From positions 182,501 to 246,500 of the forward strand of contig NZ_CP050313.1 in the NCBI RefSeq assembly GCF_011765625.1: a stretch of DNA of 64,000 bases. The letters are read 5' to 3'. Numbering within the stretch: the first letter of the stretch is position 1; each line of letters opens with the position of its first letter. Positions 20,367-29,543 of this stretch are shown here, one piece after another. The DNA comes from Shewanella aestuarii (GTDB taxonomy: Bacteria > Pseudomonadota > Gammaproteobacteria > Enterobacterales > Shewanellaceae). The notes under the pieces were generated by a model. That model saw only the letters and a program-made list of their open reading frames with translations. It was not told the origin of the DNA and did not search any database. Made by a program: the position numbers and the translations under genes.

Positions 20367-21028
20367 AAATGGCTCACTATCTTATTAAAATCAGCTATCA
20401 ACTCTTCATTTAAAATTTGCGGTGTTTCACCGGGTTTTGGCTTGGCTTTAAATACTGCGATTTTTTCACCTTGAGGCGACACCAATACATAAGATGCACT
20501 GTGATCAACTTGATAATTATCCCCATCCCCTACCATGGCATAGGCAAAACCTAAATCACGGCTGAAAGGAAATAGCCCGCTGTGTTCTGTGGTAATGGCT
20601 TTAAAATCACGATTGAAAAAATTAATGTAGTCAAGACGCTTAGTTTGCGTGTCACGCTGAGGATCGGCAGAAACAAACACGATTTGTATTTGATCGCTAA
20701 TCGCTTGTAAATCGGGATAAGCCGCCGCTAATTTATTTAATGTGGTCGGACAAACATCAGGGCAAGAGGTGAAGCCGATAAAAAACAAACTCCACTTATT
20801 TTGCAGATCTTGGTTGGTAAAACGATTGCCGTATTGATCGCTTAACTCAAACGGCGCGAGTGCTCTTGGGGTATCAAATATAAAGCTGGTGGCTAAACCT
20901 AAATCAACCTGAGCAGGCATTGTTGCCTTATTCGTTTGATTATGACCAAGTGTTTGCTGCCACTGATACACTCCAAAACCAGCAGCAATCATTAATAGTA
21001 ATGCAATCACAAATCCAGCTTTACTCAT
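20360..21028 (-). CDS. SCO1/SenC family copper chaperone for cytochrome oxidase
   Basis: A 222-residue membrane-anchored thioredoxin-fold protein (hydrophobic residues about 5-22). It has the copper-binding motif SCPDVCPTT and the conserved partner His in DHSASYVLV. SCO proteins deliver copper to the CuA centre of subunit II. It is the last gene of the oxidase cluster. Its stop codon TAA is formed across the right junction of the IS element: the first two codon positions come from host DNA and the last from the IS tip. Before insertion the codon would have been TAG, so the protein is unchanged. Confidence 0.93.
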   Translation of the reverse strand: MSKAGFVIALLLMIAAGFGVYQWQQTLGHNQTNKATMPAQVDLGLATSFIFDTPRALAPFELSDQYGNRFTNQDLQNKWSLFFIGFTSCPDVCPTTLNKLAAAYPDLQAISDQIQIVFVSADPQRDTQTKRLDYINFFNRDFKAITTEHSGLFPFSRDLGFAYAMVGDGDNYQVDHSASYVLVSPQGEKIAVFKAKPKPGETPQILNEELIADFNKIVSHFS

Positions 21029-21062
21029 TTAATTTCCTTTTTATTTAATTAGCCATTAAGCC

Positions 21063-21971
21063 TTAATTTACCCAGAAATAATGGTCAACAAGTAACACAA
21101 TAAATAACACCATTAAGTGATAAATTGAAAACTTAAATACATTCATCGCTAAGCCTTGGTAGTCATGATATTTAAGCTGCCATGCTTTATAAATAAAGCC
21201 ACAACTGAGTAAGGTTGATCCCACTAAATAGACCGGGCCACACATACCGACCAAAACAGGAAGAAGGCAAGCAATCGCCAGTAAAATGGTATAAAGCAAA
21301 ATACAAGTTTTAGTAAACTCAACCCCATGGGTAACAGGTAACATGGGAATATCGACTTTGGCATATTCCTTTTTACGGTGAATCGCCAGTGCCCAAAAGT
21401 GTGGTGGCGTCCAAGTAAAAATAATTATGACCAACAACAAAGCATGACCATGTAACTCATTAGTTACCGCTGTCCACCCAAGTAAAGGTGGCATGGCACC
21501 CGCTAGCCCACCAATTACGATGTTTTGTGATGTGGCGCGCTTTAGATAGGCTGTATAAACCAATGCATAACCAATCAAGCTAGCAAAGGTAAGCCAGGCG
21601 GTTAATGGATTAACCCAGGCATAAAGTAATACAAAGCCAAGGATGCCAATCGATACTGCAAAAATCCCCGCTTTGGTACCGGATATTTTTCCTTTGGGAA
21701 GCGGGCGGTTATAGGTTCTTGCCATTAAGCCATCAATGCGGCGATCAATTAAATGATTAAACGCCGCCGCCGCACCTGCCATTAAAGCAATGCCGGTCAT
21801 GCCAACTAATAGCGGTTGTAAAGGAACTGCTCCTGGCACAGCTAAACACATACCGACCAAAACAGTCAGTAGCATTAGTGCGACGACTTTGGGTTTGGTC
21901 ATTTCAAAATAAGCACGCCATTGCCAAGTGACTACAGCACTAGGGGCGTTGAGGATGAGCGGTTTTGTCAT
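21063..21971 (-). CDS. ctaB: Protoheme IX farnesyltransferase (heme O synthase)
   Basis: A 302-residue polytopic UbiA-family prenyltransferase with about nine membrane segments. It has the prenyl-diphosphate motif [21 protein letters not shown]. It adds a farnesyl group to heme b to give heme O, the precursor of heme A used by the oxidase encoded upstream. It starts 15 bases after ctaA and is followed by sco 34 bases later, all in one transcript. The name cyoE is used for the homologue in bo3 operons; the setting here favours ctaB. Confidence 0.95.
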   Translation of the reverse strand: MTKPLILNAPSAVVTWQWRAYFEMTKPKVVALMLLTVLVGMCLAVPGAVPLQPLLVGMTGIALMAGAAAAFNHLIDRRIDGLMARTYNRPLPKGKISGTKAGIFAVSIGILGFVLLYAWVNPLTAWLTFASLIGYALVYTAYLKRATSQNIVIGGLAGAMPPLLGWTAVTNELHGHALLLVIIIFTWTPPHFWALAIHRKKEYAKVDIPMLPVTHGVEFTKTCILLYTILLAIACLLPVLVGMCGPVYLVGSTLLSCGFIYKAWQLKYHDYQGLAMNVFKFSIYHLMVLFIVLLVDHYFWVN

Positions 21972-21986
21972 AGTTATGTCCTCTAA

Positions 21987-22967
21987 TTACGCTTTACGCC
22001 ATAAGGCATAGTTGATAAACACCATTGAAAGCAGCAATAGTGCTGCCCCACCATTGTGAGAAACCGCAATGCCTAATGGTAAGTGCATCACTACGTTGCT
22101 GATTCCAAGTGCAACTTGTAACACCACTAACAAAATAAGCACGTAACCACTTTGGCGCATCACAGTTGATTGTGCTTTAAGTAGTTTGATAGCGAGTAAA
22201 ATTAATATCGCAGCAGTAACTACTGCCCAAAGTCGGTGGGTAACATGAATCGTCATGCGAGTGGCATAATCGAGCACCCCAAATTCAAAACTAGGGTGAT
22301 GGCCTTGAAAGGGGGAAAAGGCATCGGCAAAGCGTAAATTATCCACCCAATTGCCTTCGCAAATCGGCAAGCTTGTACAAGCTAGAGCAGCATAGTTGGA
22401 GGAGGTCCAGCCGCCAAGCACGATTTGAATGATTAACACAACCAGCCCTGCCATTGCTAAAGGCGCAAGCTTACGTGCATAAATATCACCACCGGGTATG
22501 CGCAGTGGTTTAGTGCGTAAGTATAGCAACAGTAATAATGAGAATAAGCTAAATCCACCGATTAGATGAGACATGACGATAATGGGCATTAACTTCATGG
22601 TGACGGTCCACATCCCCAGTGCGGCTTGAAAAATGATTAATGCGGCAATAAATATGGGTAACTTTTTGGGCGCTTCTCGGTGTTTTAAACATAACACTAA
22701 AACCGCAAATACCATTAAGCCTAGTATGCCGGCAACATAGCGGTGGATCATTTCGAGCCAAGCTTTTTCTGGCTCAACCGTGTGTTCAGGAAAATGGGCT
22801 TCAACTTTAGCTAATTCATGGCTTTCATTTGGTACCGTTAAATGACCATAACAACCCGGCCAATCAGGACAACCTAGCCCAGCATCAGACAGCCGAGTAT
22901 AGGCCCCCATTAAAATCACCATCAAGGTGAATACTAAAGTAAATTTTAATAAGTAATTGATTTTCAT
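21987..22967 (-). CDS. ctaA: Heme A synthase (COX15/CtaA family)
   Basis: A 326-residue protein with eight predicted membrane segments that oxidises the C8 methyl of heme O to a formyl group, giving heme A. Conserved histidines expected to bind heme are seen in IHRYVAGILGL, MSHLIGGFS, VTHRLWAVVTA and VSHNGGAALL. The N-terminal LSDAGLGCPDWPGCYG with a Cys pair is typical of the family. Its ATG overlaps the stop codon of the preceding gene by one base (TAATG), so the two are translationally coupled. Confidence 0.95.
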   Translation of the reverse strand: MKINYLLKFTLVFTLMVILMGAYTRLSDAGLGCPDWPGCYGHLTVPNESHELAKVEAHFPEHTVEPEKAWLEMIHRYVAGILGLMVFAVLVLCLKHREAPKKLPIFIAALIIFQAALGMWTVTMKLMPIIVMSHLIGGFSLFSLLLLLYLRTKPLRIPGGDIYARKLAPLAMAGLVVLIIQIVLGGWTSSNYAALACTSLPICEGNWVDNLRFADAFSPFQGHHPSFEFGVLDYATRMTIHVTHRLWAVVTAAILILLAIKLLKAQSTVMRQSGYVLILLVVLQVALGISNVVMHLPLGIAVSHNGGAALLLLSMVFINYALWRKA

Positions 22968-23518
22968 TAGCCAACCCTCGAAAGTTTTAACATTTTTCGA
23001 AGATCGGCAATCATGGCTTTGCCTTGAGAAATACTTGCATCACGACCAGCCACACTATCGTATTGCATTACTAAGCTACCTAGAGGATCAACAATGATCA
23101 CAGGTTGATTAGCAAATACACTGGCAATTTTATTATTGGCATTGACAGTTTCAAACTGGATTTGTAATTGCTCAAGAGCCTGGGTATCGCTGTCTGGCTG
23201 CAATAAAATAACTGGGCTTACTCGGTCGCGGTCGCGTCCTAAAGCAATGTAACTTTGCTTTAGAACATAAAGACTATCCTGACACTGCTGTGCACAATTT
23301 GCGGGCAACAGATACACCATTTGCCACAAATGAGGCTTGGGGTTTTCTATTTCAAGTGCTTCATAAGTGAGATGAGTATCAAGTAATGCACCTTTATTGG
23401 TCGCACCGCCATGATATAAATCTAAACTCAGCACTAATTTAGCTGCTGCCACCGGTAAAACAAATGCCAGTAGTAGAATAAATAGTGTTTTATTACTTCT
23501 TTTAGGTTGGGAGTTCAT
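22967..23518 (-). CDS. Membrane-anchored thioredoxin-like protein of the oxidase cluster
   Basis: A 183-residue protein with one N-terminal membrane segment (about residues 11-30) and a periplasmic domain holding a CAQQC motif in YLLPANCAQQCQDSLY and a later IIVDPLGSLVMQY strand. The arrangement recalls the SCO/TlpA thioredoxin fold with a CxxxC copper- or thiol-site. It is found between surf1 and ctaA and coupled to ctaA by an overlapping start, so a role in copper or heme a insertion is a fair inference. I know no gene symbol for it, and no function is proved. Confidence 0.7.
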   Translation of the reverse strand: MNSQPKRSNKTLFILLLAFVLPVAAAKLVLSLDLYHGGATNKGALLDTHLTYEALEIENPKPHLWQMVYLLPANCAQQCQDSLYVLKQSYIALGRDRDRVSPVILLQPDSDTQALEQLQIQFETVNANNKIASVFANQPVIIVDPLGSLVMQYDSVAGRDASISQGKAMIADLRKMLKLSRVG

Positions 23519-23540
23519 TCCATCTCCTCTTATTACATCG

Positions 23541-24359
23541 TTATTGTTTATGGGTAAGTTGACGCCAGTTTTTAATGGCGAGCCAAGTCATTAATCCTAA
23601 AAATACCGCAGCCATGGTGAACCATTGCAATGCATAGCCTTGATGCTTTTGCGCTGACAAAGGAATGGGGTGCCAAGGTTGGGGTAAAGTTGAATGCGGT
23701 ACATTATCTGGTTGGAGTACAACAGGTAGAACGGGATAACCTAGATGTTCGGCTAGCTCATTCATGGCGAGGTTTTGAATTCGAGTAGGGTTACCGCTTT
23801 CTGCCAATAAATGTTCGCTCAACGGATTAGCTTGCTTTTGATAAACTCGGCCAATGAGAGTGTAGTCTCCTGCGGGAATAGCAGGTATTTGCGGTAACAC
23901 ACGGCGATCTTTATCTGCGCCAATAAAGCCTAACTCTACTACTATCTTTGTTGACTCTGGTTGAATACTGAAAACTTGATAAACTAAGTAGCCAACTTGC
24001 CCTTCAAATACTTGATTATCCAGCAGTAAAATGGAGTTTGTTACGGGAGAGGCGGAAATGGCTAATCGATAACCCGTTAACGACGCAGCTTGGTCTTGAT
24101 TCGGTAGCGCTTGAATAGTATTTTGTAGTTGCTCAACACTCAGGGCAGGTTGGCTTTGACGCGCCAATAATGTTTGTTCCCACGCTTGTTTGTACTGTGC
24201 GCGTTCAAGTTGCCATAAACCAAGCTTGACCAAAACGCTAAACACGCTCACAGTAATAAGAATAAATATCAAGGTAGCCCAACCTAAACCAGCAAAAGGA
24301 TTGCCAGTGACAGCCCCTCTGATCGTTAAGTTAGTTTTAGTGCTACTGCTTGTATTCAT
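23541..24359 (-). CDS. SURF1 family cytochrome oxidase assembly protein
   Basis: A 272-residue protein with the SURF1 pattern: a membrane segment near each end, the first followed by LGLWQLERAQYKQ, a periplasmic domain with VELGFIGADKDRRVLP and the C-terminal HQGYALQWFTMAAVF. SURF1 helps insert heme a into subunit I. The start at 24359 (MNTSSSTKTN) has GAAAAGA upstream; the open frame continues 42 codons further but through the DUF2909 gene on the other strand. With this start the first 18 codons already overlap that gene head to head. Confidence 0.88.
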   Translation of the reverse strand: MNTSSSTKTNLTIRGAVTGNPFAGLGWATLIFILITVSVFSVLVKLGLWQLERAQYKQAWEQTLLARQSQPALSVEQLQNTIQALPNQDQAASLTGYRLAISASPVTNSILLLDNQVFEGQVGYLVYQVFSIQPESTKIVVELGFIGADKDRRVLPQIPAIPAGDYTLIGRVYQKQANPLSEHLLAESGNPTRIQNLAMNELAEHLGYPVLPVVLQPDNVPHSTLPQPWHPIPLSAQKHQGYALQWFTMAAVFLGLMTWLAIKNWRQLTHKQ

Positions 24360-24525
24360 TCTTTTCAATTTAGCCCGTGCATTATTTATTATGGTTAAAG
24401 GAGAAAACAAACAATCCATGAGTCCTTTTTTAGGGAGAAGAGTGATGTTTTCTGCCTTGGTGGTGATCCTATTATTAATTGCCATGGGATTAGGCGTTAT
24501 TCAGCCTAACCCACGGCCTTACTAA
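24307..24525 (+). CDS. DUF2909 family small membrane protein
   Basis: A 72-residue protein with two membrane helices (about residues 6-24 and 45-62) separated by the short loop MVKGENKQSMSPFLGRRV and ending in NPRPY, the pattern of DUF2909 (twin-helix) proteins found beside cytochrome oxidase genes. Its function is unknown. The start is GTG at 24307, six bases after a good AAAAGGA; the first ATG would remove the first helix. It is on the opposite strand from the whole oxidase cluster and overlaps the 5' end of surf1 by 53 bases. Confidence 0.8.
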   Translation: MTAPLIVKLVLVLLLVFILFNLARALFIMVKGENKQSMSPFLGRRVMFSALVVILLLIAMGLGVIQPNPRPY

Positions 24526-24543
24526 TTTATGTTATTGATTTGC

Positions 24544-25419
24544 TTACAACACATAGACAAACACAAATAAACATAACCAAACTACGTCCACAAAATGCCA
24601 ATACCAACTACCGGCTTGGAAGGCAAAATGCTTGTCTGCAGTGAAATGCCCCTTTACTACCCTAAGCCAAAGGATGATAAGAAATATGGTACCTAATGTG
24701 ACATGCATACCGTGAAAACCAGTTAGCAAGAAAAAGGTGTTACCGTAAATTCCTGACTCTAGGGTTAACCCCATTTCATGATAAGCATGGGTGTACTCTT
24801 CAACCTGTAAGAATAAAAATACGGCACCTAATGCAATGGTTAATGCTAACCAAATAGTTAATGGTGTACGTTTGGCTTTTTCTAAACTGGTGTGAGCAAA
24901 ATGCAGCGTGACCGATGATGTCAGCAGTATTATCGTATTGATTAATGGCAATCCTGTCCAAGGCATGGCTTCGGTTGTGGTGCCATCAGGCGTTTTAATT
25001 AATGGCCACATGGCTTCAAACGTTGGCCATAGAATTTCATGGGTCATGGCATTATTTGATGCGCCACCTAACCAAGGGACCGCTACCGTACGGGCATAAA
25101 ATAATGCCCCAAAAAACGCGCCAAAAAACATGATTTCAGAAAAGATAAACCAGCTCATTCCTTGACGAAATGACCGGTCCATCTGAGCTGAATATAAGCC
25201 TGACATTGACTCATCAATCACATTTTTAAACCAGCCGAAAAGCATACATAAAATCACCACAATACCGGCAATTAAAATATAGCCCCCCGAACTTTGTTCA
25301 GTCGAAAGTTGTTGTACATAAGTGCCAGCTCCAAAGGCGATTAAAAATAGCCCTATGGCGCCCACAATAGGCCAAACACTTTGTGCTGGCACATAATAAG
25401 CTTCGTGCTTTGTTGTCAT
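24544..25419 (-). CDS. coxC: Cytochrome c oxidase subunit III
   Basis: A 291-residue protein with seven predicted membrane segments of the COX3 family. The signature around FSEIMFFGAFFGALFYAR, the FHGMHVTLGTIFL block and the C-terminal GSWYWHFVDVVWLCLFVFVYV are intact. It stabilises the catalytic core and may guide oxygen. Its ATG overlaps the ctaG stop codon (ATGA), so translation is coupled. The symbol ctaE is also used. Confidence 0.95.
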   Translation of the reverse strand: MTTKHEAYYVPAQSVWPIVGAIGLFLIAFGAGTYVQQLSTEQSSGGYILIAGIVVILCMLFGWFKNVIDESMSGLYSAQMDRSFRQGMSWFIFSEIMFFGAFFGALFYARTVAVPWLGGASNNAMTHEILWPTFEAMWPLIKTPDGTTTEAMPWTGLPLINTIILLTSSVTLHFAHTSLEKAKRTPLTIWLALTIALGAVFLFLQVEEYTHAYHEMGLTLESGIYGNTFFLLTGFHGMHVTLGTIFLIILWLRVVKGHFTADKHFAFQAGSWYWHFVDVVWLCLFVFVYVL

Positions 25420-25979
25420 TTTGCTGCTCCTTGCTTTATGCCACCACCAACTTTGGCTGTGATGTCATAAAGGGTATAAGAGAGGGTCAATGTATTGATG
25501 GATGCTGGTAAATCAGGATCCACATAAAATATCAATGGAAGTTCAGCGCTGGCTGATGCCGCAAGCGGTTGTTGATTAAAACAAAAGCATTCTGTTTTAT
25601 TAAAATATGCCGCACCTTGCCCCGGCGATACCGAGGGGATTGCTTGCCCGACGGTATCTTTGGCAGACAGGTTACGTGCATGAAATTTAGCGTGTGTCAG
25701 TTCGCCTGGGTGAACCTCAATACTGTTCACTGTTGGGGTAAACTCCCACGCCATTCCTGATTGCACATGTGCAACAAACTCAATGGTTACCGTTCTATTT
25801 TTATCAACAATGACCGCTTCGTAAGTGCTGGCTGTGTTTTGAGGTTTTCCGTTAATTCCCAAAGCATCGCACAGCACATCGTACAAAGGCACCAAAGCAA
25901 AACCAAAGCCGAACATGCCGAGCGATCCTAAAATCAGCATGGTGACTAATTTACGGTTTGATTTTGTTGGCTGAGTCAT
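25416..25979 (-). CDS. ctaG: Cytochrome c oxidase assembly protein CtaG/Cox11
   Basis: A 187-residue copper-delivery protein with one N-terminal membrane helix (about residues 15-32) and a periplasmic beta domain with the copper motif CFCFNQQ near residue 134. It inserts CuB into subunit I. It begins one base after the ctaD stop codon and its stop overlaps coxC. Length and motif agree with the family. Confidence 0.95.
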   Translation of the reverse strand: MTQPTKSNRKLVTMLILGSLGMFGFGFALVPLYDVLCDALGINGKPQNTASTYEAVIVDKNRTVTIEFVAHVQSGMAWEFTPTVNSIEVHPGELTHAKFHARNLSAKDTVGQAIPSVSPGQGAAYFNKTECFCFNQQPLAASASAELPLIFYVDPDLPASINTLTLSYTLYDITAKVGGGIKQGAAK

Positions 25980-25980
25980 C

Positions 25981-27573
25981 TCATTTCACCTCTGGTGGTG
26001 TGGTGAAGGAGTGGTATGGTGCTGGACTTGCGATGGTCCACTCCAAGCCTTCTGCTCCTTCCCAAGGTTTATCTGGTGCTTTTTCGCCGCCTTTAATACA
26101 TTTGAGTACTACAGCTAAAAAGATAAGTTGAGATAAACCAAAGGCAAAACCACCAATAGAAACAATTTGGTTAATGTCTGCAAATTGGATGGCGTAATCA
26201 GGAATACGACGCGGCATACCCGCCAGCCCTAAAAAGTGCATAGGGAAAAACAGCACGTTAACCGAAATCACACTGCACCAAAAATGCCAGCGGCCTAAGG
26301 TTTCGCTATACATGTGACCTGTCCATTTGGGCAGCCAATAATAGGCTGCCGCCATAATCGAGAATACGGCTCCGGTTACCAGTACATAATGGAAGTGCGC
26401 AACCACAAAGTAGGTATCATGATATTGGAAATCAGCAGGGGTAATCGCCAGCATTAATCCTGAGAAGCCACCAATGGTGAACAAAATGATAAAAGCTAAT
26501 GCAAATAACATAGGTGTTTCGAATGTCATTGACCCACGCCACATGGTCGCTACCCAGTTAAATACCTTAACGCCTGTCGGCACGGCAATTAGCATGGTGC
26601 AGTACATGAAAAACAGTTCGGCAAATACTGGCATACCTGTGGTGAACATATGATGTGCCCACACAAGGAATGACAAAATAGCAATACTGGCCGTGGCATA
26701 AACCATCGACGAGTAACCAAACAGTTTTTTACGACTAAACGCAGGGATAATGGCAGAGATAATACCGAATGACGGTAAAATCATAATGTACACTTCAGGG
26801 TGGCCGAAGAACCAGAAAATATGCTGGAACATAACTGGGTCACCACCACCTGCAGCATCAAAGAAGCTGGTTCCAAAGTACTTATCGGTTAATACCATGG
26901 TGACCACGCCGGCCAACACTGGCATGACCGCAATTAATAAAAATGCGGTAATTAACCAAGTCCAAACAAATAAAGGCAGCTTCATCCATGTCATGCCTGG
27001 AGCGCGCATATTGACAATGGTCACAATGACGTTAATGGCGCCCATAATGGAGCTGATCCCCATAATATGCACTGAAAACACAAATAGTGCCGTACTGTCT
27101 GGGCTGTAAGTTGTTGATAGCGGGGCATAGAATGTCCAGCCAAAGTTAGGTCCACCGCCTTCCATAAATAGCGAGCTAAGCAAAATAGCAAACGCAAAAG
27201 GTAAAATCCAAAAACTCCAGTTGTTCATTCTTGGTAGCGCCATATCTGGTGCACCAATCATCATAGGAATAAGCCAGTTAGCCAAGCCGGTAAAGGCGGG
27301 CATGACTGCACCAAACACCATGATAAGACCATGAACTGTGGTCATTTGGTTAAAAAAGTTTGGTTCAACCAGTTGTAATCCGGGTTGAAATAACTCGGCG
27401 CGAATGACCATGGCCATAGCGCCACCGGTTAAAAACATAATAAAACTGAACCATAAATATAATGATCCAATGTCTTTATGGTTAGTTGTTAGCAGCCAGC
27501 GCATGATGCCTTTTGGGGCACCGTGATGGTGATCATCATGGGCTGCAGCAATGTCGTGCGTAGTTGTGCTCAT
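25981..27573 (-). CDS. ctaD: Cytochrome c oxidase subunit I (aa3 type)
   Basis: A 530-residue, 12-helix heme-copper oxidase subunit that reduces oxygen at the heme a3-CuB centre and pumps protons. The D-channel start, the [14 protein letters not shown] motif (CuB His and cross-linked Tyr), [10 protein letters not shown] (two CuB His) and the [12 protein letters not shown] heme ligand pair mark it as an A-family enzyme. Two adjacent ATG codons exist; the second (27573) is better spaced from GGGGA, the first (27576) adds one Met. It lies directly after coxB. Confidence 0.96.
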   Translation of the reverse strand: MSTTTHDIAAAHDDHHHGAPKGIMRWLLTTNHKDIGSLYLWFSFIMFLTGGAMAMVIRAELFQPGLQLVEPNFFNQMTTVHGLIMVFGAVMPAFTGLANWLIPMMIGAPDMALPRMNNWSFWILPFAFAILLSSLFMEGGGPNFGWTFYAPLSTTYSPDSTALFVFSVHIMGISSIMGAINVIVTIVNMRAPGMTWMKLPLFVWTWLITAFLLIAVMPVLAGVVTMVLTDKYFGTSFFDAAGGGDPVMFQHIFWFFGHPEVYIMILPSFGIISAIIPAFSRKKLFGYSSMVYATASIAILSFLVWAHHMFTTGMPVFAELFFMYCTMLIAVPTGVKVFNWVATMWRGSMTFETPMLFALAFIILFTIGGFSGLMLAITPADFQYHDTYFVVAHFHYVLVTGAVFSIMAAAYYWLPKWTGHMYSETLGRWHFWCSVISVNVLFFPMHFLGLAGMPRRIPDYAIQFADINQIVSIGGFAFGLSQLIFLAVVLKCIKGGEKAPDKPWEGAEGLEWTIASPAPYHSFTTPPEVK

Positions 27574-27582
27574 CATTATCCC

Positions 27583-29148
27583 CTATTGTCCATGGCTGTT
27601 AACGTCAGTGGCTTGCACTGTGTCGCCAGAATTATTACCCCATGCATTGCGCTCATAAGTAATTACCGCGGCCATTTGGCGTGGCGATAATGAGCTTGCA
27701 AACGCTTGCATTGCCGTCCCTGGTTTACCATTGCGAACAATGTCGATATGTTCATCAACAGGGCCTGTAATGATAGGACTACCAATGAGAGAGGGGAATG
27801 CGCCAGGTAAACCTGCGCCAGTTGCCTGATGACATGCAGCACAGCTGGTAGTGTATACTTGCAGGCCTTCTGTCATGAGCTCTTCATGGCTTAGCTCTGT
27901 TAGATCTACAGGCATGACAGTGGCAGCCATATCAGAAGCTTGAGCAGCAACTGCCTCGACCGCCACAGATATGGTTTCATCTATCGCATTAGTAATGCTT
28001 GCGGACGTATCAGCAGGCATGGCATCACCATTGGCGGCGTTACTCACATCAATAGCTTGAATCACATCCCCTGTATCATTACCCCAAGCATTGCGCTCAT
28101 AAGTAACTACAGCCGCAATTTCTTTAGCAGTTAATTGCTTGTCAAATGCTTGCATGGCCGTTCCTGGTTTTCCGTGAAGGACAATATCGATATGACCAGC
28201 AACTGGACCTTTGATTAATGGGCTACCAATTAATGATGGGAATACACCAGGCAGACCTGCGCCATTAGGTTGGTGACAAGCCGCGCATCGTGCCATGTAA
28301 ATTTGTTCACCTTGAGTCATTAACTCATCTTTTGATAGGGTTTCCGACAATGCTGCTTGGGCTGCTGCCTGTGCATTTTTAGCCAAGTTTTTTTGGTCAG
28401 CTAGCCATGCGTCGTAGTCAGCTTCTGGTAAAGCTTGCACCACTACAGGCATAAAACCATGATCTTTACCGCAAAGCTCTGCACATTGACCGCGATAAAT
28501 GCCAGGCTTATCAATTTTTGTCCAAGCTTCATTAATAAAGCCTGGGTTCGCATCTTTTTTAACGGCAAAAGCAGGTACCCACCATGAGTGGATTACATCA
28601 TCAGATGTCATTAAAAAGCGAACTTTGCGATTTATGGGTAGCACTAAAGGCTTGTCCACTTCCAAAAGATAAGTATCACTTTTAATTGCGTTACCATCAA
28701 TCTGTTCGCGAGGCGTGGATAAAATACTGTAAAACTCGACACCTTCATTGAAATAGCTGTAATGCCATTTCCACTGAGAACCGGTAATTTTAACTGTTAA
28801 ATCTGCATTTGAAGGGTCTTCCATAGCAATTAACGTTTTTGTGGCGGGGATCGCCATGCCAATTAATATGATAAAGGGGATCACTGTCCATGCAATTTCC
28901 ACTTTTGTACTTTCGTGGAAGTTTGCGGCGACTGCGCCTTTTGATTTGCGGTGATAGATCATGGAATAAATCATTATTCCAAACACTATCAAGCCAATAA
29001 CACAGCAGATGTAAAGAATTATCATATGGAGGTCATAAACCTTGCCACTGATCTCTGTTACACCTTGTGTCATGTTGAGGGGCATTTCGTTTGCCCCAAG
29101 GGGAGGTGCCAGTAACACCGCCATTAAACAATACAACCATTGCTTCAC
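27583..29148 (-). CDS. coxB: Cytochrome c oxidase subunit II with two fused cytochrome c domains
   Basis: A 521-residue protein: signal peptide, two membrane helices (about residues 40-62 and 85-105), a CuA domain with Cys222, Cys226, His230 and Met233 (CAELCGKDHGFM), then two similar class I cytochrome c domains with CAACH at residues 288-292 and 436-440. Ordinary caa3 enzymes have one such domain. The GTG start at 29148 is preceded by GAGGAG at seven bases. It accepts electrons, probably from small cytochromes c, and passes them to heme a. It is the first gene of the oxidase operon; the 395-base spacer upstream should hold the promoter. Confidence 0.95.
   Translation of the reverse strand: MKQWLYCLMAVLLAPPLGANEMPLNMTQGVTEISGKVYDLHMIILYICCVIGLIVFGIMIYSMIYHRKSKGAVAANFHESTKVEIAWTVIPFIILIGMAIPATKTLIAMEDPSNADLTVKITGSQWKWHYSYFNEGVEFYSILSTPREQIDGNAIKSDTYLLEVDKPLVLPINRKVRFLMTSDDVIHSWWVPAFAVKKDANPGFINEAWTKIDKPGIYRGQCAELCGKDHGFMPVVVQALPEADYDAWLADQKNLAKNAQAAAQAALSETLSKDELMTQGEQIYMARCAACHQPNGAGLPGVFPSLIGSPLIKGPVAGHIDIVLHGKPGTAMQAFDKQLTAKEIAAVVTYERNAWGNDTGDVIQAIDVSNAANGDAMPADTSASITNAIDETISVAVEAVAAQASDMAATVMPVDLTELSHEELMTEGLQVYTTSCAACHQATGAGLPGAFPSLIGSPIITGPVDEHIDIVRNGKPGTAMQAFASSLSPRQMAAVITYERNAWGNNSGDTVQATDVNSHGQ
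27610..28320 (-). repeat. Internal duplication encoding the two cytochrome c domains of coxB
   Basis: Two stretches whose CAACH codons are 444 bases apart encode matching blocks: an Ala/Gly-rich linker, ELMTQGEQIYMARC versus ELMTEGLQVYTTSC, CAACHQ, GAGLPG-FPSLIGSP, a GKPGTAMQAF block and TYERNAWGN. At the DNA level the copies are clearly related but diverged, mainly at third positions, so the duplication is not recent. Confidence 0.85.
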
Positions 29149-29450
29149 AAGACTTCTCCTCTGCCAATTGCGAATAGCAACTACAAAGAAGAGTCACACA
29201 GTAAGTCTCTGCTCTATGCAAACTCTTCGGTTCCCAAAAAAGCTTGATGACTTCAAAGTACATTGGTGGTTGTAAGCGTTTAAGGCTTACTGATTTAATT
29301 TACGACGTGCACCACGCTGGTACCTACAACTGAACTTATCAATTCTGTTTTGACGCTTTTATTGGTCTGGAAGTTACTGCCACACCATTGCGTTTTAGTT
29401 AGATTGAATTTGTTTCAACCTTGTTAATTACATTACTTGTAGAACCGATA

Positions 29451-29464
29451 TTGATCAAGATCAC
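29451..29464. promoter_or_regulatory. Possible FNR/EtrA-type operator
   Basis: TTGATCAAGATCAC matches the FNR consensus TTGATNNNNATCAA except for the last base. It lies about 300 bases upstream of coxB, far for direct control of a promoter next to the gene, so the assignment is tentative. Confidence 0.4.
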
Positions 29465-29493
29465 TTTTACGCCTAATTAGCTGAAAAAATGTA

Positions 29494-29523
29494 CAAAAAA
29501 GCCCTGAACATCGGTCAGGGCTT
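29494..29523 (-). terminator. Rho-independent terminator of lexA-sulA
   Basis: On the reverse strand the stem GCCCTGA/TCAGGGC is followed by six T residues, about 20 bases after the sulA stop codon. Confidence 0.88.
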
Positions 29524-29543
29524 AGGATTTACTTAATTTTAAA

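Larger units (their letters stand above)
29149..29543. other. Intergenic region upstream of the oxidase operon
   Basis: A 395-base spacer between coxB and the end of sulA. It holds the sulA terminator at its right end and an FNR-like palindrome at 29451-29464. I see no small gene or RNA; the short frames here lack ribosome binding sites. The promoter of the oxidase operon must be inside, but no convincing -35/-10 pair could be fixed by eye. Confidence 0.6.

Noticed and set aside
29042..29275. Small frames on either strand around the coxB start
   Set aside because: They overlap the coxB signal peptide or its leader and have no ribosome binding site or recognisable features.
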